Positions 1-7,686 of a stretch of DNA of 64,000 bases are shown piece after piece (the stretch's first letter is position 1; every line of letters starts with the position of its first letter). The stretch lies in contig CAADHD010000006.1 of NCBI GenBank assembly GCA_900696575.1, forward strand, positions 49,246 through 113,245, in the 5' to 3' direction. Below the pieces are notes generated by a model. That model was not told the origin of the DNA. It did not search any database and saw nothing but the letters and a program-made list of their open reading frames with translations. Position numbers and translations under genes: made by a program. Source of the DNA: an uncultured Bacteroidota bacterium (GTDB taxonomy: Bacteria; Bacteroidota; Bacteroidia; AKYH767-A; OLB10).

Positions 1-504
1 GAAACATTGAAAAATATCTCCGGAAGCGAGAACCCACAGCAAAAAGGATTTTCATGGATGATGGCAAAAGGGATACGTGAGTTTTCATGGCTTGCTTACA
101 AACCCATTTTCTTTTTTAACCGCTCCGAAAGTTTTAAAACCCTGCTGATGGAAACGCTTGCCGGAAAAAAGAAAAACAAACATGTTAAATTTTTCAGACG
201 CTCTCATGCCTTCTCTCCCTACCACTGGTATTTGATTCCGTTGCTTTACGGATGTCTGAATAATTCCCGGCCTGTAGATTTTGATTGGAAGTTTTATGAA
301 TCGCTTTTACGGAATGCGCCACCGGAAGGGCCGCATTATTTTACTGAAGAAGGATATGCAAGCCGGCAATGGTCATCCACATCGCTCATAATTCATCCAA
401 GAAGAACCACACATGATGTTCCGCATTTTCCGGGCAGCTACAATGGACTGGATTATATGCTGCTATACAATTTGTTTCTGATTGGCGACTGTATGGCTGA
501 GTAA
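1..504 (+). CDS. C-terminal part of an unidentified protein, cut by the window edge
   Basis: The reading frame is open from the first base and ends at TAA 502-504, so only the last 167 residues are visible and the start lies upstream. I do not recognise the family. The fragment is rich in aromatic and basic residues, with no clear membrane segment or catalytic motif; the tail carries a His-rich stretch and an FPGSYNGLDYMLLYN segment, and ends without a T9SS sorting domain. Codon use matches the neighbouring genes. A second frame is also open from base 3 to a TGA at 78-80, so a frameshift near the edge cannot be excluded, but the first frame is much longer. It converges on the hemerythrin gene only 5 bp downstream. 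Confidence 0.6.
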   Translation, partial: ETLKNISGSENPQQKGFSWMMAKGIREFSWLAYKPIFFFNRSESFKTLLMETLAGKKKNKHVKFFRRSHAFSPYHWYLIPLLYGCLNNSRPVDFDWKFYESLLRNAPPEGPHYFTEEGYASRQWSSTSLIIHPRRTTHDVPHFPGSYNGLDYMLLYNLFLIGDCMAE

Positions 505-509
505 AAAAC

Positions 510-1208
510 TTAATTCTCCACCGGGCTGCGCTTCACCAGCGTTTTCAATTCCTTTTCAATGATGATACAGCGGGGCAGTAATACCGATTCTTCAAGGCTG
601 CCATGCACGGCAAGGTCATTTCTGAAATTCAGAATCTGCTGTTGAAACACATTGTAGAGTGAGCGGTTGGTCGAAGAGGGTTCGTAATGCTTTAAAGCGA
701 GCAGTACTTTCTCAAATTCCAGTTCATGGTCATCGTCATGATGATTCATGTAATGTTTCAGGTTAACCGGATTTCGGTATTCGATAAAATCCATGAGCCG
801 AGATTTTTTTTCATTCACATGATTCAGCATTTTCAAATATGGAAAAAGAATCTCTTCCTCTTCCCGAATATGCAGCAGCAGAGATTGCGAAAAACGGGCA
901 AAGAAATTGGGCAGCAGGTAAAGCAACGGATGGTCATCATCCCAGTCTTGTTTCATCTGCTCTATGGTTTGCTCAATACGGGCCAGACGGTTAAAACGGT
1001 AATAATGATGTGTGCATTCAAGATAACGGAATATGATAACCAAAGGCACATTATTGAATTCATCCTTACGGACAGAGCGGAAACTGCGGTAACAATCGCA
1101 CATGTCAATAACAAAATTCAATTCCGCCTCATTGAGCCACGGCCGGTTTTTCCTGCCGAAAAGAAGCTCATAACGCTCGAGGATAATATCAAAAAAATCA
1201 TCATTCAT
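510..1208 (-). CDS. Hemerythrin-domain (HHE) protein, RIC/ScdA-like
   Basis: A 232-residue cytoplasmic protein with the ligand pattern of a di-iron hemerythrin-like four-helix bundle: His67-His68, His113 with Glu117 (HIREEEEILFPYL), a His cluster around 156-161 (MNHHDDDHE) and His202 with Glu206 (HGSLEESVLLPRC). This arrangement resembles the C-terminal domain of the iron-sulfur cluster repair proteins YtfE/ScdA/RIC. The N-terminal ScdA motif domain of those proteins is absent, and residues 1-60 look unrelated. A role in iron, oxygen or nitric-oxide handling is inferred from the family; the substrate is unknown. A 45-residue membrane protein gene lies 48 bp upstream on the same strand and could share its transcript. 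Confidence 0.85.
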   Translation of the reverse strand: MNDDFFDIILERYELLFGRKNRPWLNEAELNFVIDMCDCYRSFRSVRKDEFNNVPLVIIFRYLECTHHYYRFNRLARIEQTIEQMKQDWDDDHPLLYLLPNFFARFSQSLLLHIREEEEILFPYLKMLNHVNEKKSRLMDFIEYRNPVNLKHYMNHHDDDHELEFEKVLLALKHYEPSSTNRSLYNVFQQQILNFRNDLAVHGSLEESVLLPRCIIIEKELKTLVKRSPVEN

Positions 1209-1256
1209 GGTACAAACAAAACGAATCTAAAAATAAAACGGAGGATGTGTGAAAAA

Positions 1257-1394
1257 TTATTTCTGAATCGTCATGTACGCCCAAACGCCAAGGGCAATCC
1301 AAACCAGTCCTTTAATAAGAAAGAAAAGGAATGCCGCTACTCCCATTTTGCGAAGCATGGGCTTCTTCATCCATTCGGCAAACTTCTTTTTCAT
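1257..1394 (-). CDS. Small 45-residue single-pass membrane protein
   Basis: An ATG-started frame of 45 codons and a stop. The N-terminus is strongly basic (MKKKFAEWMKKP), followed by one hydrophobic segment (VAAFLFFLIKGLVWIALGVW) and a short tail. The Lys-rich start, single membrane segment and codon use typical of the window make it a likely real gene. It could equally be read as an uncleaved signal-anchor peptide. It lies directly upstream of the hemerythrin gene on the same strand. Function unknown. A 244-codon plus-strand frame crosses it but is antisense to both genes and looks like a shadow. Confidence 0.6.
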   Translation of the reverse strand: MKKKFAEWMKKPMLRKMGVAAFLFFLIKGLVWIALGVWAYMTIQK

Positions 1395-1462
1395 AACGGA
1401 GGCAAGTATAGAAAAAAGCCATTAAAATTATTTGAAAAGCCCCTTAAGCTACAGAATTAAAA

Positions 1463-1496
1463 TTGACGGCAAATTCACCGAAAAACTTTAGGTTTG
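1463..1496 (+). promoter_or_regulatory. Bacteroidota-type promoter of the TonB receptor gene
   Basis: An exact TAnnTTTG minus-7 box (TAGGTTTG, 1489-1496) lies 16 bp before the ATG at 1512, with a TTG (1463-1465) upstream at a gap of 23 bp as a possible minus-33 element. The TTG that would extend the downstream frame to 1494 lies inside this box, which supports the ATG at 1512 as the true start. The predicted leader is only about 10 nucleotides. Confidence 0.5.
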
Positions 1497-1511
1497 GCTC
1501 AACTTTCCTTT

Positions 1512-4361
1512 ATGCTCCGAAAACTGCTCCTTTTCTGCCTGCTTGTTACTTTTCATTATCCATTGTTTTCGCAAAACATTATTTCCGGAACCGTGCGCGA
1601 TTACAATAATGGTGAATTGCTTTTTGGCGCTAACGTTTTAATTAAAGGTACAACCACAGGTGCAGTAACCGATATGGATGGCAAATTCAGTATTAACGCA
1701 GCAGATGATGTTCCGATTACGCTCGTAGCTTCTTACATTGGTTATGTAAAGCAGGAAATAGTTATTCGCAATTATACTCCGGTTATCATCCGTCTTAAAC
1801 CGGATAAAGTAATGCTTAGCAGTGTGGAAATAACCGGTAGCCGCATTTCGGAAAAACAAAAAGAAGCACCTCTTACGGTTGAAGCCATGGATTTAATAGC
1901 TATTAAAGAAACACCGGCTACGGGTTTTTACGAAGGGCTTGGCCAATTGAAAGGAGTTGATCTTACCTCGGCAAGTTTCGGATTTAAAATCATCAACACG
2001 CGCGGGTTTAACAGCAGTTCGCCTGTTCGTTCTTTGCAGATTATTGACGGGGTGGATAATCAATCGCCCGGTTTGAATTTTTCGCTTGGTAATTTTCTTG
2101 GCGCTCCTGAACTGGATGTGCAGAAAGTGGAAATCATTCAGGGAGCAAGCTCTGCTTTTTACGGGCCTAACGCTTTTAATGGGGTGATAAGCATGACCAC
2201 GCGCAGCCCGTTTGTTAATCCCGGACTTGAAGTGAGTTTTAAAGTTGGAGAACGCGACCTGACAGAAGTATCTTTTCGCTGGGCGGAATATTTCAAAAAT
2301 AAGAGAGGTGAGCCGAAGTTTGGTTACAAGCTGAACATGTATTTTCTTCAGGCGCGCGACTGGGAAGCCAATAATCTTTCCGCTACTCCTCAATCGCGTT
2401 CATCCGAAACCAACCCTGGCGGATACGATGCCGTAAATATCTATGGCGATGAATACAAAAACGGATACGACCAGAATGCAGTGGCCAAAGATTATCCCGG
2501 TCTTGGCATCTGGGCGCGCAGAGGTTACTACGAAAAAGATTTGGTGGATTACGACACGAAAAACGGAAAGATTGGCACAGCCTTTCATTACAGAATTACA
2601 AAAGATATGGAAGCCATTGCAGCCACCAACTTCGGAACCGGCACTACCATATATCAGGGTGATAATCGTTACAGCCTTAAAGACATTTTATTTTTACAGA
2701 ACCGTTTGGAGATAAAACGAGATGACCGCTGGTTCGTTCGCGGATATGCCACACATGAAGATGCCGGAAAATCATACGATGCATTTTTCACGGCATTGCT
2801 TCTGCAGGAATCAGCCAAACCTGAAAGCAAATGGTATCAGGACTATGTGAACTACTGGTACACCACACCGCGACCTGCACTTACTTCATTGCCCGGTTAT
2901 CCTCAACCTCCTGTTCCTCCTTTTACTCCTGAACAATTCACTGCTTATGTAAACTCCATCAATCCATGGTTGCTTGCCAATTATTACGATACATTGGTTT
3001 ACTTCCATAATCAGGCGCAAATATTTGCCAATGGAATCGGCAATCCATTAAATGCAGCAAATCCTTTTTTCGAGCCGGGCAGCTATCAGTTCGATACTGC
3101 TTTTGCAGGAATCACCTCGCGAAAAACATTCGGGCAAGGCGGCAGCCGTTTTTTCGACCGCTCTGCTTTGTATCATGTTCATGGAGAATACAAGTTCACT
3201 CCCAAGTGGGCAGAGATTACGGTAGGAGCAAATCACCGCTGGTATAAGCCCTATTCGCAAGGTACCATCTTCAGCGATACTTCTTATGTTCAGTTCCGTG
3301 TTGAAGGAAATGACACCATCAGCAAAGACACGGTTTACCGAAAAATCACCAACAATGAATTCGGTATTTATGCAGGCATTGAAAAGCGCGTGATGGATGA
3401 CAAACTACGGTTCAATGTTACCTGCAGAATGGATAAAAATCAGAATTTCGATTACCTGTTTTCACCGGCTGCATCGGTGGTTTTTATACCGAATAAAAAC
3501 CAAATGGTGCGAACTTCTTTTTCATCCGCCATCCGTAATCCTACGCTTACCGACCAGTATCTGTATTATCAGGTAGGAAGAGCTATTCTTATCGGTAATA
3601 AAGACGGCTACGAAAAATTAGTTACCATTCCATCACTCATCAGCTTTTTCAATTACAACAAAAGTTTTGATTCACTTTCTTTCTTCAATGTAAAAGCCGT
3701 CCGTCCCGAAGAAGTAAAAACGGTTGAGCTTGGCTACCGCGCCACGCTTTTCAAAAATCTATATCTCGACATTGGCGGGTATCACAGTTGGTATAAATAC
3801 TTCATCGGTTTTAAATTTGGTGCTGATGTAGATACCTTTTCCATCACCAACATTTTCGGAACGTACAAAGACCTGCTGTTTAACAACGTGCTTCGTGTGG
3901 CTACCAATTCGGAAGACGAAGTAGTTACAATGGGCTTCAATGCCGGATTGAATTATTACTACGGCCATTACCTGTCGTTAACAGGAAATTATTCCTGGAA
4001 CAAACTCGACCGCAAAGGCTCGGAAGACCCGCTCATACCGGCTTTTAATACACCGGAGCACAAATTCAACATCGGAATGACCGTGCGCGATTTTAAAAAC
4101 TGGGGATTCAGCATCAATTATAAATGGATTGACGGATTCCTGTTTGAAGGCTCGCCTCAATTCAGCGGATACATTGATGCTTACAATATGGTGGATGTAC
4201 AGATTAGCCGTTATTTGCCTGAAATGTTCACTACGCTGAAACTTGGTGCATCAAATATTCTTGACAACAAGCATTATGAAATTTATGGCGGACCTTTGGT
4301 TGGCCGCGTGGCTTACTTCAGTATCATAGTGGAACTGAGCGAAAGAAAAATTTCTAAATAA
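1512..4361 (+). CDS. TonB-dependent outer-membrane receptor (CarboxypepD_reg-like, plug and barrel)
   Basis: A 949-residue protein. A signal peptide (about residues 1-21, ending PLFSQ) is followed by a carboxypeptidase-regulatory-like beta-sandwich (about 22-105; ISGTVRDYNNG, GANVLIKGTTTGAVTDMDG), a TonB plug (about 115-235; KVEIIQGASSAFYGPNAFNG) and a long beta-barrel ending in an aromatic-rich strand. This is the SusC-like architecture that imports substrates across the outer membrane using TonB energy. The substrate is not evident, and no SusD partner is adjacent, so it may work alone in metal, vitamin or peptide uptake. The ATG at 1512 was chosen because it opens a good signal peptide and follows a promoter box. 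The gene converges with gldC. Confidence 0.93.
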   Translation: MLRKLLLFCLLVTFHYPLFSQNIISGTVRDYNNGELLFGANVLIKGTTTGAVTDMDGKFSINAADDVPITLVASYIGYVKQEIVIRNYTPVIIRLKPDKVMLSSVEITGSRISEKQKEAPLTVEAMDLIAIKETPATGFYEGLGQLKGVDLTSASFGFKIINTRGFNSSSPVRSLQIIDGVDNQSPGLNFSLGNFLGAPELDVQKVEIIQGASSAFYGPNAFNGVISMTTRSPFVNPGLEVSFKVGERDLTEVSFRWAEYFKNKRGEPKFGYKLNMYFLQARDWEANNLSATPQSRSSETNPGGYDAVNIYGDEYKNGYDQNAVAKDYPGLGIWARRGYYEKDLVDYDTKNGKIGTAFHYRITKDMEAIAATNFGTGTTIYQGDNRYSLKDILFLQNRLEIKRDDRWFVRGYATHEDAGKSYDAFFTALLLQESAKPESKWYQDYVNYWYTTPRPALTSLPGYPQPPVPPFTPEQFTAYVNSINPWLLANYYDTLVYFHNQAQIFANGIGNPLNAANPFFEPGSYQFDTAFAGITSRKTFGQGGSRFFDRSALYHVHGEYKFTPKWAEITVGANHRWYKPYSQGTIFSDTSYVQFRVEGNDTISKDTVYRKITNNEFGIYAGIEKRVMDDKLRFNVTCRMDKNQNFDYLFSPAASVVFIPNKNQMVRTSFSSAIRNPTLTDQYLYYQVGRAILIGNKDGYEKLVTIPSLISFFNYNKSFDSLSFFNVKAVRPEEVKTVELGYRATLFKNLYLDIGGYHSWYKYFIGFKFGADVDTFSITNIFGTYKDLLFNNVLRVATNSEDEVVTMGFNAGLNYYYGHYLSLTGNYSWNKLDRKGSEDPLIPAFNTPEHKFNIGMTVRDFKNWGFSINYKWIDGFLFEGSPQFSGYIDAYNMVDVQISRYLPEMFTTLKLGASNILDNKHYEIYGGPLVGRVAYFSIIVELSERKISK

Positions 4362-4384
4362 AATTCTTCAAAAGTTATTTCGTG

Positions 4385-4422
4385 CCTAAGCAACCTTAGG
4401 AGTTACGGGTGAGCGGGAACTG
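4385..4422. repeat. Short palindromic repeat, diverged copy (family of 5413 and 53110)
   Basis: Thirty-eight bases just behind the TonB receptor stop. They contain CCTAAG-CAAC-CTTAGG, a 6-bp stem with a 4-base loop, followed by GTTACGGGTGAGCGGGAACTG. The stretch aligns with the copy at 53110-53150 over about 36 bases with 27 matches and one gap. It lies between the convergent TonB receptor and gldC genes and could also act as a weak bidirectional hairpin, although no T-tract follows. Confidence 0.55.
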
Positions 4423-4428
4423 ATGAAT

Positions 4429-4761
4429 TCACTTCTTCAGTAATCCTGTTTCAGTACCGAACTGAGTAGCCATGGCTCTCAGTTTATCGGCTGCTTCTTT
4501 ATCGTTAGTGGCATTCTGATACGTGTTGGCCATGCTCTGCATGGTTTCATAGATGAATTGCTGCATTTCATCCACACGCATTTCTTTAGTCCATAAATCA
4601 ATTCGAAGAGTGCCGCTGTCAGCTTTATCAAAAATGGAAAGCATAATGCTTTTGCATGGATTCATTCCCTGCATGCCGGAGCCTTCGGCCTGCCATTGAA
4701 TTTTTTCAGGATGATTCCTTTCATCCAATTCTACGCTGATAACGATGTCTGATTTTTTCAT
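4429..4761 (-). CDS. gldC: Gliding motility-associated protein GldC
   Basis: A 110-residue soluble protein matching GldC in length and in features such as an early IxWxAE segment and LRIDLWTKEM-x-VDEM in the middle. GldC is one of the Gld proteins that accompany gliding motility and T9SS in Bacteroidota; its exact role is not settled, and it is thought to act in the cytoplasm or in support of the machinery. It is preceded by the barrel-protein gene on the same strand with a 32-bp gap, so the two may be co-transcribed. The other gld genes of the window (gldE, gldD) lie 24 kb away. Confidence 0.85.
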   Translation of the reverse strand: MKKSDIVISVELDERNHPEKIQWQAEGSGMQGMNPCKSIMLSIFDKADSGTLRIDLWTKEMRVDEMQQFIYETMQSMANTYQNATNDKEAADKLRAMATQFGTETGLLKK

Positions 4762-4793
4762 TCGGATGTTTATGATTGTCTGAATACAGAAAA

Positions 4794-5453
4794 CTATTTC
4801 ATGTTTTCTGCTGAAGGTTTGAATTTGTAACGCATAGCAAAGCGCAACAGTGAATTAAACTGGTCGCGGTCGAGACGGTAAATTTCAGTTCCATCATTTT
4901 TTCTTACAGGCAGAACAGAATTTTCCATTCCAAACTGCAATTGAAAATTTTCAAAGAGCATGTAATTAAAACTTAAACCGGCAGTCCACTCCCATTTACT
5001 GAATTCTTTACGGTTTAGAATTTTGCCATACTCATCTTCCTCTTCCTGAGAAAGCAGAGCGGCAATTCCGGTAAAAGTGTCAAAAGATATTTTTTTTGAG
5101 AACTTATACTCAAGAACAAAAGGAACCTGAATGTAATTGAGCCTTGAGCGGTAAAAGGTAAAATCACCAATGTCGGGGTTTGAAGTTTTGCGACTGCCTT
5201 TCTGAATGTAGGAAATCTGAAAACCGGCATTGAATTTTTCGTTTAATGAAGTGGCAACAAAGCCGCCTGCTTCAAAACCCGGCTTATCATAGCCGGCAGC
5301 CCGGTCGCCCGAAAGCTGGCTGGCAATGGCACCAACAGTAATTCCTGCTTCAAAGCGTTGGGCAGAGGCGAACTGGAAAAAAATCAGGAAAGTAATTAAT
5401 AGTCTTACGCGTACCCGTGACCCTGAAGGGTTCCTGCGCAGAATTAATCTCAT
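4794..5453 (-). CDS. Outer-membrane beta-barrel protein with a repeat-invaded signal peptide
   Basis: A 219-residue protein of the small PorT/OprF-like porin class common in Bacteroidota: export signal ending FQFASAQ, then alternating beta strands (EAGITVGAIASQL, FNAGFQISYIQKG, YIQVPFVLEYKF) and a terminal strand FAMRYKFKP. Function unknown; PorT-like proteins take part in T9SS or envelope biogenesis. The N-terminus is unusual: between MRLI and the hydrophobic core LLITFLIFF stands an arginine-rich insert (LRRNPSGSRVRVR) encoded by a palindromic repeat at 5413-5439. The signal peptide therefore has an abnormally long basic n-region. An alternative start after the repeat is not available as ATG. 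The gene may be cotranscribed with gldC. Confidence 0.8.
   Translation of the reverse strand: MRLILRRNPSGSRVRVRLLITFLIFFQFASAQRFEAGITVGAIASQLSGDRAAGYDKPGFEAGGFVATSLNEKFNAGFQISYIQKGSRKTSNPDIGDFTFYRSRLNYIQVPFVLEYKFSKKISFDTFTGIAALLSQEEEDEYGKILNRKEFSKWEWTAGLSFNYMLFENFQLQFGMENSVLPVRKNDGTEIYRLDRDQFNSLLRFAMRYKFKPSAENMK
5413..5439. repeat. Palindromic repeat inside a signal-peptide coding sequence
   Basis: Read on the minus strand, the core is GGAACCCTTCAGGGTCACGGGT, with one mismatch to the copy at 53110-53150; both are preceded by GCGC. AACCCT-TC-AGGGT forms the palindromic stem. The insert keeps the reading frame of the barrel-protein gene and adds an Arg-rich stretch to its signal peptide. Confidence 0.65.
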
Positions 5454-5522
5454 CGAAATAAATTTGGTGTAAAAAAATTAGTAATGTTTAATGGTAAAAT
5501 AAACCGATGTATGAGCCATGCA

Positions 5523-6413
5523 TTATTTTATTTTAACCTCTTCGGCCTGCACAATTTCTTTGGTTGTGGTGTTGTAAACAAAGGCAACAACGGAGCAGTT
5601 GTTTTCATTCCAGGCAGATGGTATTCCGTAGCTGTATGATTTCGAGGCGGTGAATCCAACATCGGCATTTCCGGCAATGATTTGTTCGCCAAATCCGTTT
5701 ACTCCGTTTATCGCTCCTCTGAAAACATGCCGGTGATTAAAGTTTGGATTATTCTGATAATTCGGAGGAACAGATGGCAGAATTTTATAATCCAATTGCC
5801 AGTCAATAATGTTGTCTTCGCTAATGCCGAGAACGATGTTATAATTGCCTGTCATGGTTTTTACGGTTTTTATTTCTGCCGTAACATCAAGCTGTCGTGT
5901 AGCTGTGTTGTAAGATGGATTGAGTTTGATACCCAGTTCAGGTTCCTGTTGCATAATCAGATTAACACGCGTTGCCCAATTGCCGGGAGCAATGGCAAAG
6001 GAACTTCCCACCTTAACACGGTTCACCATTCCATTAGGACTTAACTGAATGTTGAAATCGTTAAACCATTGCGTACCGGCCGGAGTGTTAAAATCAGTTG
6101 AATAAGCAGGGAAAGAAGAATTACTCGGGTACGTGTGAGGAGGACAAGGCTCTGCAAAATATCCTGCATGGATTCCAAGTACAATCAGCCTGTCGCCAAA
6201 CAAAGGTTTTATGGTGTCATTAAGATTACGTGCAGCAGCCGGACAGTTGCCACAGGTATGACCCGTGTAATCTTCAACCAATACTTTTTTTACAACATTA
6301 TCACCTGAGGGCGGTGGGGTAACGATGGGTTGCCGTGTAGGTCCGCTGATTTCATCGCATCCGGCCACCATCAGCATGGTAATAGCCAGCAAGGAATAAA
6401 TACTGTTTTTCAT
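5523..6413 (-). CDS. Omp28-related outer-membrane lipoprotein
   Basis: A 296-residue lipoprotein: signal sequence with lipobox LMVAG-C (Cys19), then VLVEDYTGHTCGNCPAA near residues 45-60. That CxNC motif and surroundings are typical of the Omp28-related family, which has a thioredoxin-like N-terminal part and a beta-rich C-terminal part (here EIKTVKTMTGNYNIVLGISED onward). Expected at the outer membrane facing the periplasm or surface. The biochemical role is not established; a thiol-redox function is only inference from CxNC. It is 69 bp upstream of the barrel-protein gene on the same strand and may form an operon with it and gldC. Confidence 0.85.
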   Translation of the reverse strand: MKNSIYSLLAITMLMVAGCDEISGPTRQPIVTPPPSGDNVVKKVLVEDYTGHTCGNCPAAARNLNDTIKPLFGDRLIVLGIHAGYFAEPCPPHTYPSNSSFPAYSTDFNTPAGTQWFNDFNIQLSPNGMVNRVKVGSSFAIAPGNWATRVNLIMQQEPELGIKLNPSYNTATRQLDVTAEIKTVKTMTGNYNIVLGISEDNIIDWQLDYKILPSVPPNYQNNPNFNHRHVFRGAINGVNGFGEQIIAGNADVGFTASKSYSYGIPSAWNENNCSVVAFVYNTTTKEIVQAEEVKIK

Positions 6414-6503
6414 TTATTTATACTTGAATGGCAAATGTAAGACAAGCAGTCTTTATTCTCACCGGCTGCATTTGCCTACTTTCGGGCAATCATTTTTTTA
6501 AAA

Positions 6504-7199
6504 TTGACGGAAGGAAAAAGAAAAGCATTTAAGAGCCTGTTACTGCCTTTGTTGTTTGTTTCCGTTCTATGGATTGTGAAAGCAGCGGAGGAATGGATGC
6601 ACCTTCCTTTAGATGGATGGGGCGTTTATCCGCGAACACTGAGCGGACTGAAAGGCATCTTCACATCGCCTTTTATCCATGGCGACTGGCAGCACTTGTT
6701 TTCCAATTCCATTCCAATGATAGTATTGGGGGCCTTACTCATTTACTTTTATGAGGAGGTTTGGCTCCGTGCCTTTCTGTGGATCTATCTGTTGAGCGGA
6801 TTCTGGCTTTGGCTCAGCGGACGAGAAGCCTATCACATAGGTGCCAGCGGAATTGTTTACGGTCTTACGGCTTTTCTCTTTTTCAGCGGAATCATTCGCA
6901 GGCATACCGGGCTGATGGCAGTTTCGCTTGTAGTGGTTTTTCTTTATGGCGGTTTGGTTTGGGGCATTCTTCCGTTATTTGTCAAGATGAGTTGGGAAGC
7001 GCACCTTGCAGGCCTGATGGCCGGAACGCTGATGGCATTTTATTTTCGCAAAGAAGGAACTCAACGTAAAGTATATGAATGGGATGACGAAGATGAAAAC
7101 AGTGATGACCCAAATCAAAACGTTACCGGTGAACCTCATGAAACCGTAATCCGTTATCTGTATAAACCCGAAGAAAAAAATGACGATGAAAAAAATTGA
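6504..7199 (+). CDS. Rhomboid-family intramembrane serine protease
   Basis: A 231-residue membrane protein with about six hydrophobic segments. It carries the rhomboid catalytic pair: Ser in GASG near residue 114 and His in SWEAHLAGLMAG near residue 167, plus a HGDWQHLFSN segment near 60-68 that matches the conserved loop His/Asn. Rhomboids cleave transmembrane helices of substrates within the inner membrane. The start is TTG at 6504; the next in-frame ATG would delete the first membrane segment. The cytoplasmic tail (about residues 185-231) is very acidic (EWDDEDENSDD), which is unusual. The end overlaps the epimerase gene by 14 bp, so the two are translated together. Confidence 0.9.
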   Translation: MTEGKRKAFKSLLLPLLFVSVLWIVKAAEEWMHLPLDGWGVYPRTLSGLKGIFTSPFIHGDWQHLFSNSIPMIVLGALLIYFYEEVWLRAFLWIYLLSGFWLWLSGREAYHIGASGIVYGLTAFLFFSGIIRRHTGLMAVSLVVVFLYGGLVWGILPLFVKMSWEAHLAGLMAGTLMAFYFRKEGTQRKVYEWDDEDENSDDPNQNVTGEPHETVIRYLYKPEEKNDDEKN

Positions 7200-7587
7200 G
7201 CATCTCGGAATTGCCGTAAAGAATCTCGCCCAATCCATTAACCTGTATGAGAAATTATTAGGAGTTCCCTGCTACAAAACCGAAACGGTAGAAAGCGAAG
7301 GAGTAACAACGGCCTTTTTCAAAACAGGGGAAAATAAAATTGAATTGCTTGAAGCTGCACACACTGAAAGCCCCATTGCAAAATTCATTGATAAAAAAGG
7401 AGAAGGCATACATCATGTTGCTTTCGATGTGGATGACATTTATGCTGAAATGAAACGTCTTAAAAATTCAGGATTTCAATTACTGAATGAGGAGCCTAAA
7501 CGCGGAGCCGATAATAAGCTTGTATGTTTCATTCATCCCAAATCAGCAGGAGGAGTGCTGGTAGAGCTGTGTCAGGAAATAAGGTAA
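7186..7587 (+). CDS. mce: Methylmalonyl-CoA epimerase
   Basis: A 133-residue protein of the vicinal-oxygen-chelate (glyoxalase) fold. It interconverts (R)- and (S)-methylmalonyl-CoA in the propionate/succinate route. Seen: N-terminal IEHLGIAVKNL with the first metal His, HHVAFDVDDI with the second, ELLEAA, and terminal VELCQ with the metal Glu; length and paired beta-alpha-beta units fit the family. Two ATGs lie six bases apart (7180 and 7186); the second gives the usual MKKIEHLG start. The gene begins inside the rhomboid gene. No mutase gene is present in the window. Confidence 0.92.
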   Translation: MKKIEHLGIAVKNLAQSINLYEKLLGVPCYKTETVESEGVTTAFFKTGENKIELLEAAHTESPIAKFIDKKGEGIHHVAFDVDDIYAEMKRLKNSGFQLLNEEPKRGADNKLVCFIHPKSAGGVLVELCQEIR

Positions 7588-7686
7588 TCGTTGGCTTCGG
7601 GTAACAATACTCAGGAAATAAACTCTTTGCTTTGAAATCCTCTCTGTTTTTATGACTTTTGAGCACTTAAATAAGAATAAGAAGCT

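Noticed and set aside
3..80. A second open frame at the left edge (NIEKYLRKREPTAKRIFMDD and five more residues)
   Set aside because: It stops at 78-80 after 25 codons; the other frame runs to 504. A frameshift is possible but cannot be judged at the edge.
726..1460. A 244-codon plus-strand frame
   Set aside because: It is antisense to the hemerythrin gene and the small membrane protein gene; its composition (Ile, Met, Val runs mirroring the opposite strand) is that of a shadow frame.
1893..2393. A 166-codon minus-strand frame inside the TonB receptor gene
   Set aside because: It runs antisense to a clear 949-residue receptor with no recognisable motif.
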